Assembly (NCBI GenBank): GCA_010671905.1
Contig: JAAHII010000001.1
Location: forward strand, 3,782,001 to 3,846,000
DNA length: 64,000 nt
Reading direction: 5' to 3'
DNA from: Leptolyngbya sp. SIOISBB
Lineage (GTDB): Bacteria > Cyanobacteriota > Cyanobacteriia > Phormidesmidales > Phormidesmidaceae
Part shown: positions 46,757-56,071 of the stretch, one piece after another
Numbering within the stretch: the first letter of the stretch is position 1
Layout: the number at the start of each line of letters is the position of its first letter
Program-made: the position numbers and the translations under genes
Notes under the pieces: model-generated
Told to the model about the DNA's origin: nothing
The model's input: only the letters and a program-made list of their open reading frames with translations
Database searches by the model: none

Positions 46757-47413
46757 TTAGACCGTCATCTGCACGGCTGCAGTCAAGGAATATGGCGTCA
46801 AGACGCCATGGTCAAGTGTCCACGCGCGATCGGCGAGTTCTGTTAACTCTCCAGCATCATGGGTAACAATCAAGAGACTCCAGTCTTTCTTGAGTTTTTT
46901 GAGCAGACTGATCAGTTGACGTCGCATTGACCAATCTAGCCCTGCCGTTGGTTCATCCAGCAGCAGTAAGTAAGGCTGTCGAATCAATTGCACGGCTAAT
47001 GCTAAACGGCGCTGTTGACCGCCGCTCAGGGCATGCGGTGCAGCCGTCAAAGACAGATGTCCGAGCCCGACCGACTCTAAGGTTTGAACAATACGGCTTT
47101 TTGACAGTTCAGGATGTCCTAGGCGTAACTCTTCTAAAACGTTGTGACCACAAAAGTGCCGCTCCGGAAATTGAAACACGAGCCCAGCCAGCTGCTGCAG
47201 AGCTTCTGGGGTTAAGACCTGATCGCGCCAACGCACTTCTCCGGCAGTAGGATAAGCCAAGCCCGCTAAAATTTCCAACAAAGTCGTTTTGCCTGAGCCA
47301 CTCGGCCCAATAACCAGGCCTAACTGTTGGGGACCCAGCTGCAAGTTAAGCGTTTGCAAAATGGGCCGAGGGGTGGAAGCAGGGTGATATGACAAATCAC
47401 AAAGGTTGAGCAT
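46757..47413 (-). CDS. ABC transporter ATP-binding protein, ECF/CbiO-like
   Basis: 218 residues, a single ABC ATPase domain: Walker A VIGPSGSGKTTLLEIL, Q-loop VFQFPERHF (the FPE form typical of energy-coupling-factor EcfA/CbiO ATPases), signature LSGGQQRRLALA, Walker B LLLLDEPTAGLD and H-loop VTHD. It would power micronutrient or metal uptake, but no permease is encoded next to it, so partners must be elsewhere. All catalytic motifs are intact. Confidence 0.88.
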   Translation of the reverse strand: MLNLCDLSYHPASTPRPILQTLNLQLGPQQLGLVIGPSGSGKTTLLEILAGLAYPTAGEVRWRDQVLTPEALQQLAGLVFQFPERHFCGHNVLEELRLGHPELSKSRIVQTLESVGLGHLSLTAAPHALSGGQQRRLALAVQLIRQPYLLLLDEPTAGLDWSMRRQLISLLKKLKKDWSLLIVTHDAGELTELADRAWTLDHGVLTPYSLTAAVQMTV

Positions 47414-47823
47414 GCCATCTCATCGGCGGGGTGATCTGTTCTTAAGGTACCCGCATTTGATGCGATTCATGGAGCGATCGCGGACATTTTTTGTCGTTGG
47501 CAGTGATGGCATGAGCCTGGATTGAGGGGCACGAGAAATGTTGAGCGAGGAACTCTGCTCATCTGACGTCGTCAATCGGAACACTGTATCTACCAATACA
47601 ATAGTATTTCGGGTGACGGGTTCCATGTTTGCGGATAGGGCGACTACACTCGGAAAATATAGAGAGGCATCCGTCTTTATCCTCTCAGCATTGGCTCAAT
47701 AGTGGCCCAAGTGAAGCCCGCATTGGTACCTACTTGGCAGGTACACTGTCCACCCAATCAGATCTTTAAGTTAGCCTCTGGCGCGCATTGTTCACTGTCC
47801 ACCTTTCTAGCTCCACAAGACCT
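47414..47823. other. Intergenic region between the ABC ATPase and TPR genes
   Basis: About 410 bp separating divergent genes. No gene, repeat or clear RNA structure was recognised. Confidence 0.3.
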
Positions 47824-48777
47824 ATGACATATCTAGCATCGAGTTTTAGGAAACTTTTTAGAGGGGCAAAAGCCCCACAGCGGTTACTAGGAATTTTCTT
47901 CGGAGTAGCGTTGGCACTGCTGCCTTGGATGCAGCCAGGGTGGGCTGGCGATCCGTTTCGGACGCAATCACCGTCCTCCTCTATTAGCAGCACTAGTGAG
48001 CAGATTTTTTACGCGATGTTCCGGGAGGGGGATTATGTGGCCGCCCGCGAAGCTTTAGAGAGCGCTGATGCTGGTGCTAACAGTGATCCACTGTTTCATG
48101 CTCTGGGTGCAGCATTTGCCTATCTTGATGAAGATTGGGATGCTCTCGCGGATGGGGCAATGATGACCGAACAAACAGCGCGGCAACTGTCGAATTCCGA
48201 TCCACTCCGCAGCAACCTATATGAAGCGGTAGGCACCTTTTTAGAAGGGGCATATATTCTGCAAACTGAAGGGGTAGCGCAGGGCACTCCCAAAGCATTG
48301 GGGATGCTGCAAACCGTGTTTGACCGTATGGATGCCGCCGAGGCCATTGATCCGACCGACCCTGAATTGAGTCTGCTCAAAGGTTATATGGATCTGTTAC
48401 TCGCCGTGAATTTGCCTTTTGCCAATCCGGAACGCGCGATCGAGCGTTTACAGACCTATGGCTATCCTGCTTATGCGACCTATCGAGGCATTGCCCTCGG
48501 CTATCGTGACCTTGATCGAGATCCTGAAGCACTCGAAGCGATCGACACAGCGCTAGAAGCCGCTCCTGAGAACCCCGACTTGTTCTATCTCAAAGCGCAG
48601 ATTTTGCGGCGGCTAGGACGCATTCCAGAAAGCATTGAATACTTTGACCTAGCTTTGGCTTATGCAGATCAATTGCCCGACCAAACCTTGCGACAGCTCG
48701 CTTTTGAACGCTGCCATGTGACCGGCGCAGACAGAACGACTTGTCGTCAACAGGTAGAGTTGGATTACGGGATTTAA
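47824..48777 (+). CDS. Exported TPR protein, Sll0314/Alr1548-like
   Basis: 317 residues from MTYLASSFRKLFRGAKAPQR. A signal peptide/hydrophobic segment (LLGIFFGVALALLPWMQPGWA) is followed by GDPFRTQ, a feature I recall from the cyanobacterial Sll0314/Alr1548 family, then several TPR-like helical pairs (LFHALGAAFAYLDEDWDALA, PEALEAIDTALEAAPENPDL, RIPESIEYFDLALAYA). Two Cys near the C-terminus could form a disulfide. Probable periplasmic or thylakoid-lumen scaffold; function unknown. Starting at 47788 instead would add 12 unlikely residues. Confidence 0.65.
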   Translation: MTYLASSFRKLFRGAKAPQRLLGIFFGVALALLPWMQPGWAGDPFRTQSPSSSISSTSEQIFYAMFREGDYVAAREALESADAGANSDPLFHALGAAFAYLDEDWDALADGAMMTEQTARQLSNSDPLRSNLYEAVGTFLEGAYILQTEGVAQGTPKALGMLQTVFDRMDAAEAIDPTDPELSLLKGYMDLLLAVNLPFANPERAIERLQTYGYPAYATYRGIALGYRDLDRDPEALEAIDTALEAAPENPDLFYLKAQILRRLGRIPESIEYFDLALAYADQLPDQTLRQLAFERCHVTGADRTTCRQQVELDYGI

Positions 48778-49164
48778 TGCGTAGCAGCGCTTGACTAGCG
48801 GGCGTTGTCGCGGCTCTGATGCCCTCAATACCAGCAGTTCAACGGATGTTCTAGTGTTCTGGAACATCCGTTTTGCCATAGGAGGACAGGTCGCGTCCAA
48901 AAAATTGCCTCACTTATGCTGATGGCTGCTGATCATACAGCGATCTCGGTGGAAGGGCGGCGGGGTCGTTGCCTCTGAATGCTAGGGTTCGAATCCACCC
49001 CGCCTACGGCACCCCTCCCGATGGGGAAACCCCGCACATTATTAAACTCCCTATCCCAAGGCCAGCATTGGTTAGTCCGTCGAGGAGACACTATCGATGC
49101 GAGCGATCGCGGAAACCGTCACCCCGATGCTGAAGTTGATACTGTCAACGACAGGACTAACTCG
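48778..49164. other. Intergenic region after the TPR gene
   Basis: About 390 bp. Contains the terminator at 48841-48875 and a tRNA-like fragment at 48959-49004 (7-bp acceptor-like pairing and a T-loop-like GGTTCGAATCC, but no anticodon arm). No gene seen. Confidence 0.35.
48841..48875 (+). terminator. Intrinsic terminator after the TPR gene
   Basis: AACGGATGTTC (48841-48851) pairs with GAACATCCGTT (48862-48872), 11 bp perfect, 10-nt loop, continuing in T residues (TTTT from 48871). Confidence 0.75.
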
Positions 49165-49659
49165 ATGGCACTTTTTGAGTTGATATATCGCTACTTTTGG
49201 TTGCTTGCGATCGCGGTTGGCTGCATTAACCCCGTCATCATGTGGGTTCGACTACAGCCTCAGATCCAGGCCCATCCTGAGCGGCGGCCTGGGTACATCA
49301 CGTTGCTAAAGGGCTACTGGTTTATCAGTACCTTTCCCTGGCTCGTGATGGGCATTGGGATTGTGGTTGGCGGTGTGCCTAACGTTCTTTACTATCTGTA
49401 TCCCCGGATTGGCAATACATATGTCTTAGCCTGGTGGGCGGCTTTCTGGCTAATCAATGCCTGGCTCACAGTTTGGCTGCTGTGGCGAGGCGGTGCCGAA
49501 ATGCTTGTCTCTCATCCCGGTTTTTTACGGGGTAATCCCACCAGTGCCCGCCGCCTGAAATTTTATTGCCTGATCATGCTAGCTGGGTCGGTTGCCGCCA
49601 CAGTGTTGATGTTTTCGCTCACTCCGACTGATTTGCCGAGCCTCCAGAGATTTTCCTAA
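49165..49659 (+). CDS. Four-helix integral membrane protein, unknown function
   Basis: 164 residues from MALFELIYRYFWLLAIAVGC. I do not recognise the family. Four hydrophobic spans: YFWLLAIAVGCINPVIMWV, WFISTFPWLVMGIGIVVGGV, YVLAWWAAFWLINAWLTVWL and LIMLAGSVAATVLMFSL. Short charged loops lie between them, one with PERRPGY. The longer upstream frame is not membrane-like, and ATG 49165 begins the first helix. It converges with the DUF3352 gene, 71 bp between stops. Confidence 0.65.
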   Translation: MALFELIYRYFWLLAIAVGCINPVIMWVRLQPQIQAHPERRPGYITLLKGYWFISTFPWLVMGIGIVVGGVPNVLYYLYPRIGNTYVLAWWAAFWLINAWLTVWLLWRGGAEMLVSHPGFLRGNPTSARRLKFYCLIMLAGSVAATVLMFSLTPTDLPSLQRFS

Positions 49660-49681
49660 ACGCAATCTCTGATACCTGTGC

Positions 49682-49716
49682 CGATGGCGGCGATCCCATC
49701 AAGATTACCGCCATCG
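49682..49716. terminator. Hairpin between converging genes
   Basis: CGATGGCGG (49682-49690) pairs with CCGCCATCG (49708-49716), 9 bp, 17-nt loop, no T tail on the plus strand. Probably a weak shared terminator. Confidence 0.4.
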
Positions 49717-49730
49717 CCTTGACCTCACGA

Positions 49731-51668
49731 TTACTCGGCAGGTGCGAGCAGCAGCATGCCATCGACCTGGGCGTACTCGTCTTGGAAGGAGACCGTACCG
49801 CTCAGTGCTTGGATAGACGCCATCAGCTTGAGAAATTCCAGCGACTCAACGTCGTTCGGATCAGGCGGAAATATACCCGTCAGCAGCGCTCGAATCGGAG
49901 CGGCATTGGCGAACAGATATCCCTGATTGTCCGTAGGAAAGTCGCGGGTTGATTCCACAAACCTGAGGGCATTGGGCAACGCCTGGGCCGGTTCGAGCTG
50001 GGCCAGCGTTGAGAGAGCATCAATGCTGGTGGTGATCAACAGGGTGTCTTCATCGACCCAAGTCCGTCCGAAAAAGCTCTGGGTTTCCTCGGTATCCCAC
50101 ATGTAATCTTCCCAACTGGTGGCTGCTTGACCATTGATCGTGGTGGGTTCGACGGCGATCAAGAACTCTTCCATCAAGCCATCGAGGGTGGTAAACGTAT
50201 TCTCAGCCGTGGCGCGATCGCTGGTTTGCAAAGCGATGCCCCACCCGACTCTAAACTCTGGGAAAAACTGTGCCAGAGGGGTATCGCTAGTGGGATAGAG
50301 GAACACGGTAAAACCGCGATCCATCCAGCCAAAGACATCTTCGTCGAGGTCTAAGCCCGTCATGGCGGTAAAAAATCCTCGAGCTTGGTCTAACCAGGCA
50401 CTGGTTTCTTCACTCGCTTCCAGGGTGGTGGTTACCTCTTCCCAGAACCCGGCAATATCGCGCCCGTTGAGCATGCCATAGCTGTCTTTTGGAATATGGG
50501 ACAGTACCTCTGGCGGAGCGGGCTCGATGGTTGCTGCGATCGCTGACATGAGAGGATCGTTGTAATAACCGCGCCCTTGGACACGAATCCCGCGCGAGTC
50601 AGGGTAAATAATGGCTTCCACATGACCTGCTAGTTGCATGGCAGTCAGGTCAGCAACCTCTTGAGATGTCAGGAAGTCGCTCGGATTGGGGAAGTCGAGC
50701 GGCAAGTCCGGTAAAGCAAAATCGACGAAGGCATAGTTGACCAACTCTGATATATCGCCATACAAGATCCCCAGCGCCGCATCAGCGTGAGGATGATCCA
50801 ACGTCTGCAAAAAGTCCTCATTCTGGGCCAGGGCGGTAGCGGGGTTGGTCGGTCGCAGATCCATCCAGGTCTGAATGGCCGTCGGACTGGCCGCCGCGAC
50901 GATAAAGTCGGGAAAGACGGCGATCGCCAGTCCCGCATCATCGGCCCACGTGGCGGGCGACCAAGTAGGGTCGTCGTCTTGCTTGGGCAGGGCTTTAAGC
51001 CACTCTTGAGGGGCCGCCCCGTCCTCTTCCTGAGGGGAAGCTTCGGGGGGCAACGGGGGCTGGTCAGGCTGGGGCCGCGCGGGTATTTTTGTCGGTCCGT
51101 CGTTAGGCACGGCTGCGGGGGGCCAGCTGTCGGGCTCCGGTTCTGGCAACACTGGTTCCCAGTAAACAATGTCGACACCCTGATAATTCAGAACCTCAGG
51201 CTCTCCCTCTTGGAAGACGCCTATCGAGCCGACAAAATCACCATTGAAGCGATCGGAAAAGGCTGCTGAATTCTCGATGGGAGCGATGAGAATTTCGTGA
51301 TCCTCTATAGTCCCAATTAATTCAACAGTACCAGTCGAAACGTCAATGGGTAGCAGGGCGATCGCGACGTCATCTCCCACCCATGGGGCAATATCGGCTT
51401 CATAATCCAAGTCCAGCGGTAAAAAGGGCAGTCCCCCCGGATTGGGCGCTCCCATGCCCTGTGCCTGAAACTGTTGGAACAACGCATACTGGTTCAGCTG
51501 ATCCCACGTTTCCGACCGCATGTCGAGCATGATGGTGTAAGCGGTGTTGGGCGGCAGCAATTCTGCTGGGTGAGGACTCGCGACACTGGGTGCGGCTGCG
51601 ATCACAGGCAGCATGACGGTTATTGACGAAGCGATCGGTAGCCAAGTTGTTTCCAAAAAGCCTTTCAT
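49731..51668 (-). CDS. Exported DUF3352 domain protein
   Basis: 645 residues from MKGFLETTWLPIASSITVML, a signal peptide ending near PSVASPHP. The long mature region fits DUF3352: LLPPNTAYTIMLDMRSETWDQL near the start, DIAPWVGDDVAIALLP, and repeated beta-rich units with FLQTLDHPHADAALGILYGD. A Pro/Glu-rich linker lies near residues 180-235. Function unknown; common in cyanobacteria. Start at 51668 is chosen over 51761 because the extra 31 residues have no signal character. It is divergent from the HtpX-like gene. Confidence 0.75.
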   Translation of the reverse strand: MKGFLETTWLPIASSITVMLPVIAAAPSVASPHPAELLPPNTAYTIMLDMRSETWDQLNQYALFQQFQAQGMGAPNPGGLPFLPLDLDYEADIAPWVGDDVAIALLPIDVSTGTVELIGTIEDHEILIAPIENSAAFSDRFNGDFVGSIGVFQEGEPEVLNYQGVDIVYWEPVLPEPEPDSWPPAAVPNDGPTKIPARPQPDQPPLPPEASPQEEDGAAPQEWLKALPKQDDDPTWSPATWADDAGLAIAVFPDFIVAAASPTAIQTWMDLRPTNPATALAQNEDFLQTLDHPHADAALGILYGDISELVNYAFVDFALPDLPLDFPNPSDFLTSQEVADLTAMQLAGHVEAIIYPDSRGIRVQGRGYYNDPLMSAIAATIEPAPPEVLSHIPKDSYGMLNGRDIAGFWEEVTTTLEASEETSAWLDQARGFFTAMTGLDLDEDVFGWMDRGFTVFLYPTSDTPLAQFFPEFRVGWGIALQTSDRATAENTFTTLDGLMEEFLIAVEPTTINGQAATSWEDYMWDTEETQSFFGRTWVDEDTLLITTSIDALSTLAQLEPAQALPNALRFVESTRDFPTDNQGYLFANAAPIRALLTGIFPPDPNDVESLEFLKLMASIQALSGTVSFQDEYAQVDGMLLLAPAE

Positions 51669-51966
51669 CCCAGTCCTCTCCCAAAACGCATTGCCAGCAA
51701 CAGTGTTCCCTGTAGACGGTGCTTCGCACTGTCTACCCAGGGGCAGGGCCAAATGGTCCATGATCGGTAGTTATCACTACCCTTACCCCATCAGTAACTC
51801 AGCCTACACATCAAGATCCCTCGATTCCGGGCCACCGGGGGACAAAATCCGCACCCGTTGATTCGTAGTTTCGTCCCCCAGCCAGTTGCTGAGAATCCCT
51901 ACGATGAGGAGTGTTAGGCCAGTTGGCCTTAACAACTTAGCCTCGATTTGGGAGGGAATAGGAAAG

Positions 51967-52833
51967 ATGAATCAGGTTAAAACAGTTGCTTTATTGGGGC
52001 TGCTCAGTGGATTGCTGATCACCCTCAGCTACAGCGTTTTGGGTGGAGCCACTGGCGCGATCGCGGGCATTGCGCTGGCGGCGATGACAAACCTAGGCGC
52101 ATGGTACTTTTCTGACCGCATTGCCCTGGCAGCCTATCGCGCCCAGCCGGTCTCTGTACAACAAGCACCTGCACTGCACCAAATGGTGACGCGGCTGGCC
52201 CAGCGGGCGGGCATTCCTACCCCAGAGATTTATGTGATTCCGGGGGCGGCGGCTAACGCCTTTGCCACGGGACGCGATCCTAACCACGCTGCGATCGCGG
52301 TGACTGAGGGCATCGTCAATCTGCTCCCCGCTGAAGAGTTAGAGAGCGTTATCGCTCATGAACTGAGTCATATCCTGCATCGAGACACGCTGACCCAAGC
52401 GGTCGCTGCCACCATCGCTGGAGCCATCTCCTTTTTGGCCCAGATGCTCAGTTATGCGATGTGGTTTGGCGGTGTTTCTCGTGATAATGATGGGGCGAAT
52501 CCCTTCGCTCTGTTGGGTACGGTTATTTTGGCCCCCATTGCAGCGACCGTTCTACAGTTAGGCATCTCCCGCACGCGTGAGTTTTCCGCTGATGCCGGGG
52601 CGGCAAAACTGACTGGCAATCCTCAAGCGTTGGCCCGTGCCCTCAAGCGGTTAGAAGCCCGTGCTCGACGCCAGCCGATGGCGGGCAATCCAGCTTTTGA
52701 ACCACTGATGATTGTCAATGCGGTACCCAAGCGCCCCATGGCGAGTTTGTTTTCGACTCACCCTTCGACTGAAGAGCGGGTCGAGCGGCTACTGGGGATG
52801 GCGATCGCTCCGGCCAATGCCTACAGTCTGTAG
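51967..52833 (+). CDS. htpX: M48 family zinc metalloprotease, HtpX-like
   Basis: 288 residues from MNQVKTVALLGLLSGLLITL. Two N-terminal membrane spans, then IPTPEIYVIPGAAANAFATG, the zinc motif VIAHELSHILHRDT (HEXXH), two further membrane spans (AATIAGAISFLAQMLSYAM and LLGTVILAPIAATVLQLGI) and REFSADAGAAKL carrying the third zinc ligand. The enzyme degrades damaged inner-membrane proteins with FtsH. GGGAGG/GGAAAG precede the ATG. The frame is open upstream to 51886, but those residues are not family-like. Confidence 0.92.
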   Translation: MNQVKTVALLGLLSGLLITLSYSVLGGATGAIAGIALAAMTNLGAWYFSDRIALAAYRAQPVSVQQAPALHQMVTRLAQRAGIPTPEIYVIPGAAANAFATGRDPNHAAIAVTEGIVNLLPAEELESVIAHELSHILHRDTLTQAVAATIAGAISFLAQMLSYAMWFGGVSRDNDGANPFALLGTVILAPIAATVLQLGISRTREFSADAGAAKLTGNPQALARALKRLEARARRQPMAGNPAFEPLMIVNAVPKRPMASLFSTHPSTEERVERLLGMAIAPANAYSL

Positions 52834-52860
52834 CCGTTGCCAAGCAAATGATGTGATTTT

Positions 52861-52889
52861 GGGGTACGTTTTTCGTGCCCCTTGATTTT
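52861..52889 (+). terminator. Intrinsic terminator after the HtpX-like gene
   Basis: GGGGTACG (52861-52868) pairs with CGTGCCCC (52874-52881), one G-U pair, T5 loop, then TTGATTTT. Confidence 0.6.
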
Positions 52890-52953
52890 GTTTGCAGTGA
52901 CCTGTGAACAGTCTCCGTTTGTGGGGGACACCAGCGAGAGCGAGTAACGAGAT

Positions 52954-54108
52954 ATGGCAAAGCAACGAATTGGCGTCATTGGCGGCGGACAACTGGCCTG
53001 GATGATGGGGCTAGAGGCTCCGAAGTTAGGCGTTGACGTCATCGTCCAAACGCCGCAGGCAACGGATCCGGCTGTGCCGACGGCGACGGGTTATGTTTTA
53101 GCTCCTGTGGCTGATGCCGCCGGTACCCAAGCTTTGAGCGATCGCTGCGATGTCCTCACCTTTGAAAACGAGTTTGTCGATCTCCCAGCGTTACGCGCTT
53201 TGGAGCAGCAGGGCAGCCTCTTTCGCCCCTCACTCTCAGCGTTAGCACCTCTACTGGACAAATATACTCAGCGCCAGTTCTTAGCCGCCCACGACCTGCC
53301 CAATCCGCCCTTTGTGACCCTAGATGAGACGAATGCTGATGAAGTCGTTGCGGCGATCACCGCTCCCATCGGCTTTCCATTGGTCATGAAAACGCGCCGT
53401 CTGGGCTACGACGGGCAGGGCACCTTCATGATTGCCTCCGGGGAAGAACTGCTCAAGACTTGGCAGCAAATTGAGCGGCAGCCAGTGCTGCTAGAAGCCT
53501 TCATTCCCTTTGAAAAAGAACTGGCAGTGATGGTGGCGCGATCGCCCCAGGGTGAAATTGCTGTGTATCCGGTGGTGGAAACCCAGCAGGTCGATCAGGT
53601 TTGTCGGCGGGTGATCGCGCCAGCGGCGGTGAGTGAGGCTGTACAACAACAGGTTGAGGCGATCGCTCGCACTCTAATTGAGAAATTGGATTTTGTCGGT
53701 GTACTGGGTATTGAATTCTTTTTGGCACCGGGAGACACCGTCCTGGTAAACGAAGTTGCTCCTCGCACCCATAACTCGGGTCATTACACAATCGATGCGT
53801 GCCAAACCTCCCAATTTGCCCAACAGCTATTGGCTGTCACTGGTCGGCCCTTAGGGCAGACGACAATGACCTGTGATCGGGCTCTGATGGTTAACCTGCT
53901 AGGTTTTGAGACGTCCACTAGCGACTATGCCGAACAGCGAGTCCAACTGTCGAAAAGACCGCACACCCAGGTTTATTGGTACGGCAAACAAGGGTCGCGT
54001 CCTGGTCGCAAGCTGGGGCACGTAACCGTTTGTCTGTCGGTTGATGAGGACTGGTGGGAGATCGCTCAAGCTATCGAGACCATCTGGTATCCGGTTGGCG
54101 AGTCGTAA
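52954..54108 (+). CDS. purK: N5-carboxyaminoimidazole ribonucleotide synthase (PurK)
   Basis: 384 residues starting MAKQRIGVIGGGQLAWMMGL. An ATP-grasp enzyme that carboxylates AIR in purine synthesis. Seen: the N-terminal Rossmann-like GGGQLA, VMKTRRLGYDGQGTFMI (ATP-grasp), LLEAFIPFEKELAVMVAR, VLGIEFFLAPGD and the metal/phosphate loop VNEVAPRTHNSGHYTIDACQTSQF. The 6S RNA-like gene begins about 65 bp after its stop. Confidence 0.95.
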   Translation: MAKQRIGVIGGGQLAWMMGLEAPKLGVDVIVQTPQATDPAVPTATGYVLAPVADAAGTQALSDRCDVLTFENEFVDLPALRALEQQGSLFRPSLSALAPLLDKYTQRQFLAAHDLPNPPFVTLDETNADEVVAAITAPIGFPLVMKTRRLGYDGQGTFMIASGEELLKTWQQIERQPVLLEAFIPFEKELAVMVARSPQGEIAVYPVVETQQVDQVCRRVIAPAAVSEAVQQQVEAIARTLIEKLDFVGVLGIEFFLAPGDTVLVNEVAPRTHNSGHYTIDACQTSQFAQQLLAVTGRPLGQTTMTCDRALMVNLLGFETSTSDYAEQRVQLSKRPHTQVYWYGKQGSRPGRKLGHVTVCLSVDEDWWEIAQAIETIWYPVGES

Positions 54109-54137
54109 TCTCCAGACAGAGAATTCATATAACCCCC

Positions 54138-54168
54138 TTGCGATCGTTGGGGCACTGTTAGTTATGAT
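54138..54168 (+). promoter_or_regulatory. Candidate promoter of the 6S RNA gene
   Basis: TATGAT at 54163-54168 is a good -10, giving a start near 54175. A weak TTGCGA (54138-54143) lies 19 bp further up. The -10 lies immediately 5' of the folded RNA. Confidence 0.4.
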
Positions 54169-54171
54169 GTC

Positions 54172-54402
54172 CAAAGATTCACTACGGCGTTGGTGACTGC
54201 CAATACTGTTTGTCGATCTATGCTTTGTCTCTAAGGGAATCGAGTTGTGCCGATGGCAGTAGACCGAGCTTGTACTCGGAAACTTCAAATCGGTGCCAGC
54301 ATTCCCACCTGGTTCTTCCAGGTCGGAAACTGAGGTAAGACGGCGCTGCGGTGAACAATTTTTAGAAATCCCTTTCTGCCCAGCAGAGAGGGATTTTGTT
54401 TT
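54172..54402 (+). ncRNA. ssaA: 6S RNA (SsaA/SsrS-type regulator of RNA polymerase)
   Basis: The segment folds like 6S RNA. A closing stem pairs 54178-54192 with 54341-54355 (14 of 15 pairs, including wobbles). An open central region and an upper stem follow (GGGAAT, 54235-54240, with ATTCCC, 54301-54306; GCCGAT with ATCGGT nearer the tip). The terminal hairpin is CCGAG/CTCGG, and a small hairpin ACCTGG/CCAGGT (54307-54322) sits on the 3' side of the bubble. A T-tailed terminator ends at 54402. In Synechococcus the 6Sa RNA gene is reported near purK, as here. 6S RNA binds sigma-70 holoenzyme in slow growth. Confidence 0.72.
54366..54402 (+). terminator. Intrinsic terminator of the 6S RNA gene
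   Basis: AAATCCCTTTCTG (54366-54378) pairs with CAGAGAGGGATTT (54384-54396), 13 bp with one G-U pair and a CCCAG loop, followed by TGTTTT. Confidence 0.8.
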
Positions 54403-54636
54403 AGAGACCGATAAGGACAAATTTAAAGAAGGTTAACGTCGGGCCTGCCCCCTCTATCAAGGACGTGCAAACTTCGCTACGCTAACAGAGCAAACAGTAC
54501 TCAGAAGGCTGATGCTCTCTCTGCTTACGTGCCTCTACTTTGTAGCAAAAATAACTTTTTCCGGGTCGTGACTCGGCAATTCTCAGGGTGAGCTGGGTCA
54601 GCTTTATCGCATGCCAAACCGTGACAGTCATTATGT

Positions 54637-55965
54637 GTGGTTGGCAGAGCTAATCCCTACTCTTCATCCCCATTCACTCACGATCACCCTACTTTGCCCT
54701 TGACTTCTACAACTCTGCCTTTCCCCGCCACTATCCATCAATTAGAAAACGGCCTCACGGTGGTGCATCAGCATATGCCTGCGACTCCAGTCGTGGTGGC
54801 CGATGTCTGGGTCAATGCCGGAGCCGCTCGCGAACCGCTGGAGTGGATGGGCATGGCGCATTTTTTAGAGCATATGGTTTTCAAGGGCACTAAGCAGTTG
54901 CTGCCCGGCATGTTTGACCACACGATTGAAACCCAGGGCGGCTTTAGCAACGCCGCTACCAGTCATGACTATGCGCACTTTTATATGGCCGTGTCAGCCG
55001 ATGCCTTGCCCACTACGCTGCCCCATTTGGCCGACCTCGTGCTCCATGCCGCGATCCCTGCTGATGAGTTCGTGCGCGAGCGACAGGTGGTGCTGGAAGA
55101 AATTCGCCAAGCCCATGACGATCCCGATTGGATTGGTTTTCAGGCCCTGTCGGAACAGGTGTTTCCTGATCATGCCTATGGCCGCCCCGTATTAGGCACG
55201 GAAACGATTTTGGAACAGCGATCGCCGGAAGAGATGCGCTGCTTCCATCAGACGCACTATCAGCCAGACAATATGACCGTGGTCGTCGCTGGGGGGACGC
55301 CCCTAGAACCCACTTTAGACATGGTGCGCCATGCCTTCCGTGCTTTTGCGCCGCCCTCAGATCAGGCGACCAGGGCTCCCCAAGGGCGAATTCAGCCCTG
55401 GTGGGGGGTGCGTCGGCAAGTGTTGCAGGTGCCGCGTCTAGAGCACGCGCGGTTGACGATGGCTTGGATGGGGCCAGGGATTGATGACCTCGATGCGGCC
55501 TGTGGCATGGATATTTTGTCAGCCCTGCTAGCGGAGGGGCGCAGTGCACGACTGGTGCGCGAACTGCGAGAAGAACGGCAGTGGGTGCTCGATATTGGCA
55601 GCAGTTTTTCGCTGCAGCGGGACTGCAGTCTGTTTACCTTACAAGCGTGGCTCGATCCAGAGGCGGTGGATGCGGTAGAGGCGTTGATTTGCGATCGCCT
55701 TTCCACCCTCGCGGTGCAAGAGATTTCCCCAGCGGAATTGGCGCGCGCTCAACGCTTATTGATCAACGATTTTGCGTTCTCAACCGAGACTCCAGGACAG
55801 CTGGCTGGCCTGTATGGGTACTACAGCATTGTGGCATCAGCGGCGGATAGCTACACTTATCCTGCGCGGATTCAAGCCCACACGCCGACTTCCATCGCCA
55901 ACTTGGTCAAAACCTATCTCTCGACCAACGCCTATGCTTCTACCGTATTGTTGCCAACCTCTTAA
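54637..55965 (+). CDS. M16 family zinc peptidase, catalytic subunit type
   Basis: 442 residues (GTG start; a TTG at 54700 would start LPLTSTTLPFPATIHQLENG and is an alternative). The inverted zinc motif GMAHFLEHMVFKGT (HXXEH) with the downstream Glu in VVLEEIRQAHDD is intact, so it is a proteolytically competent insulinase/processing-peptidase-like protein. The companion gene 106 bp downstream encodes a member without the zinc motif. Two-gene M16B pairs form heterodimers in several bacteria. Likely cytosolic or periplasmic peptide degradation; no signal peptide is obvious. Confidence 0.9.
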   Translation: MVGRANPYSSSPFTHDHPTLPLTSTTLPFPATIHQLENGLTVVHQHMPATPVVVADVWVNAGAAREPLEWMGMAHFLEHMVFKGTKQLLPGMFDHTIETQGGFSNAATSHDYAHFYMAVSADALPTTLPHLADLVLHAAIPADEFVRERQVVLEEIRQAHDDPDWIGFQALSEQVFPDHAYGRPVLGTETILEQRSPEEMRCFHQTHYQPDNMTVVVAGGTPLEPTLDMVRHAFRAFAPPSDQATRAPQGRIQPWWGVRRQVLQVPRLEHARLTMAWMGPGIDDLDAACGMDILSALLAEGRSARLVRELREERQWVLDIGSSFSLQRDCSLFTLQAWLDPEAVDAVEALICDRLSTLAVQEISPAELARAQRLLINDFAFSTETPGQLAGLYGYYSIVASAADSYTYPARIQAHTPTSIANLVKTYLSTNAYASTVLLPTS

Positions 55966-56071
55966 TTAAGAGATGCGACTAACTTGGTGGCTAGCCACCC
56001 TGGTGCTTCCTGCGCTGACTACACCGGCTCGGCGTGCGCCCCAGCTTCATTCCTGATTTGATCATTGCTCG

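Noticed and set aside
48959-49004. tRNA-like sequence: 7-bp GGCGGGG/CCCCGCC pairing with GGTTCGAATCC
   Set aside because: Only 46 nt, no D or anticodon arm, and the T stem has only two good pairs. At most a degraded fragment.
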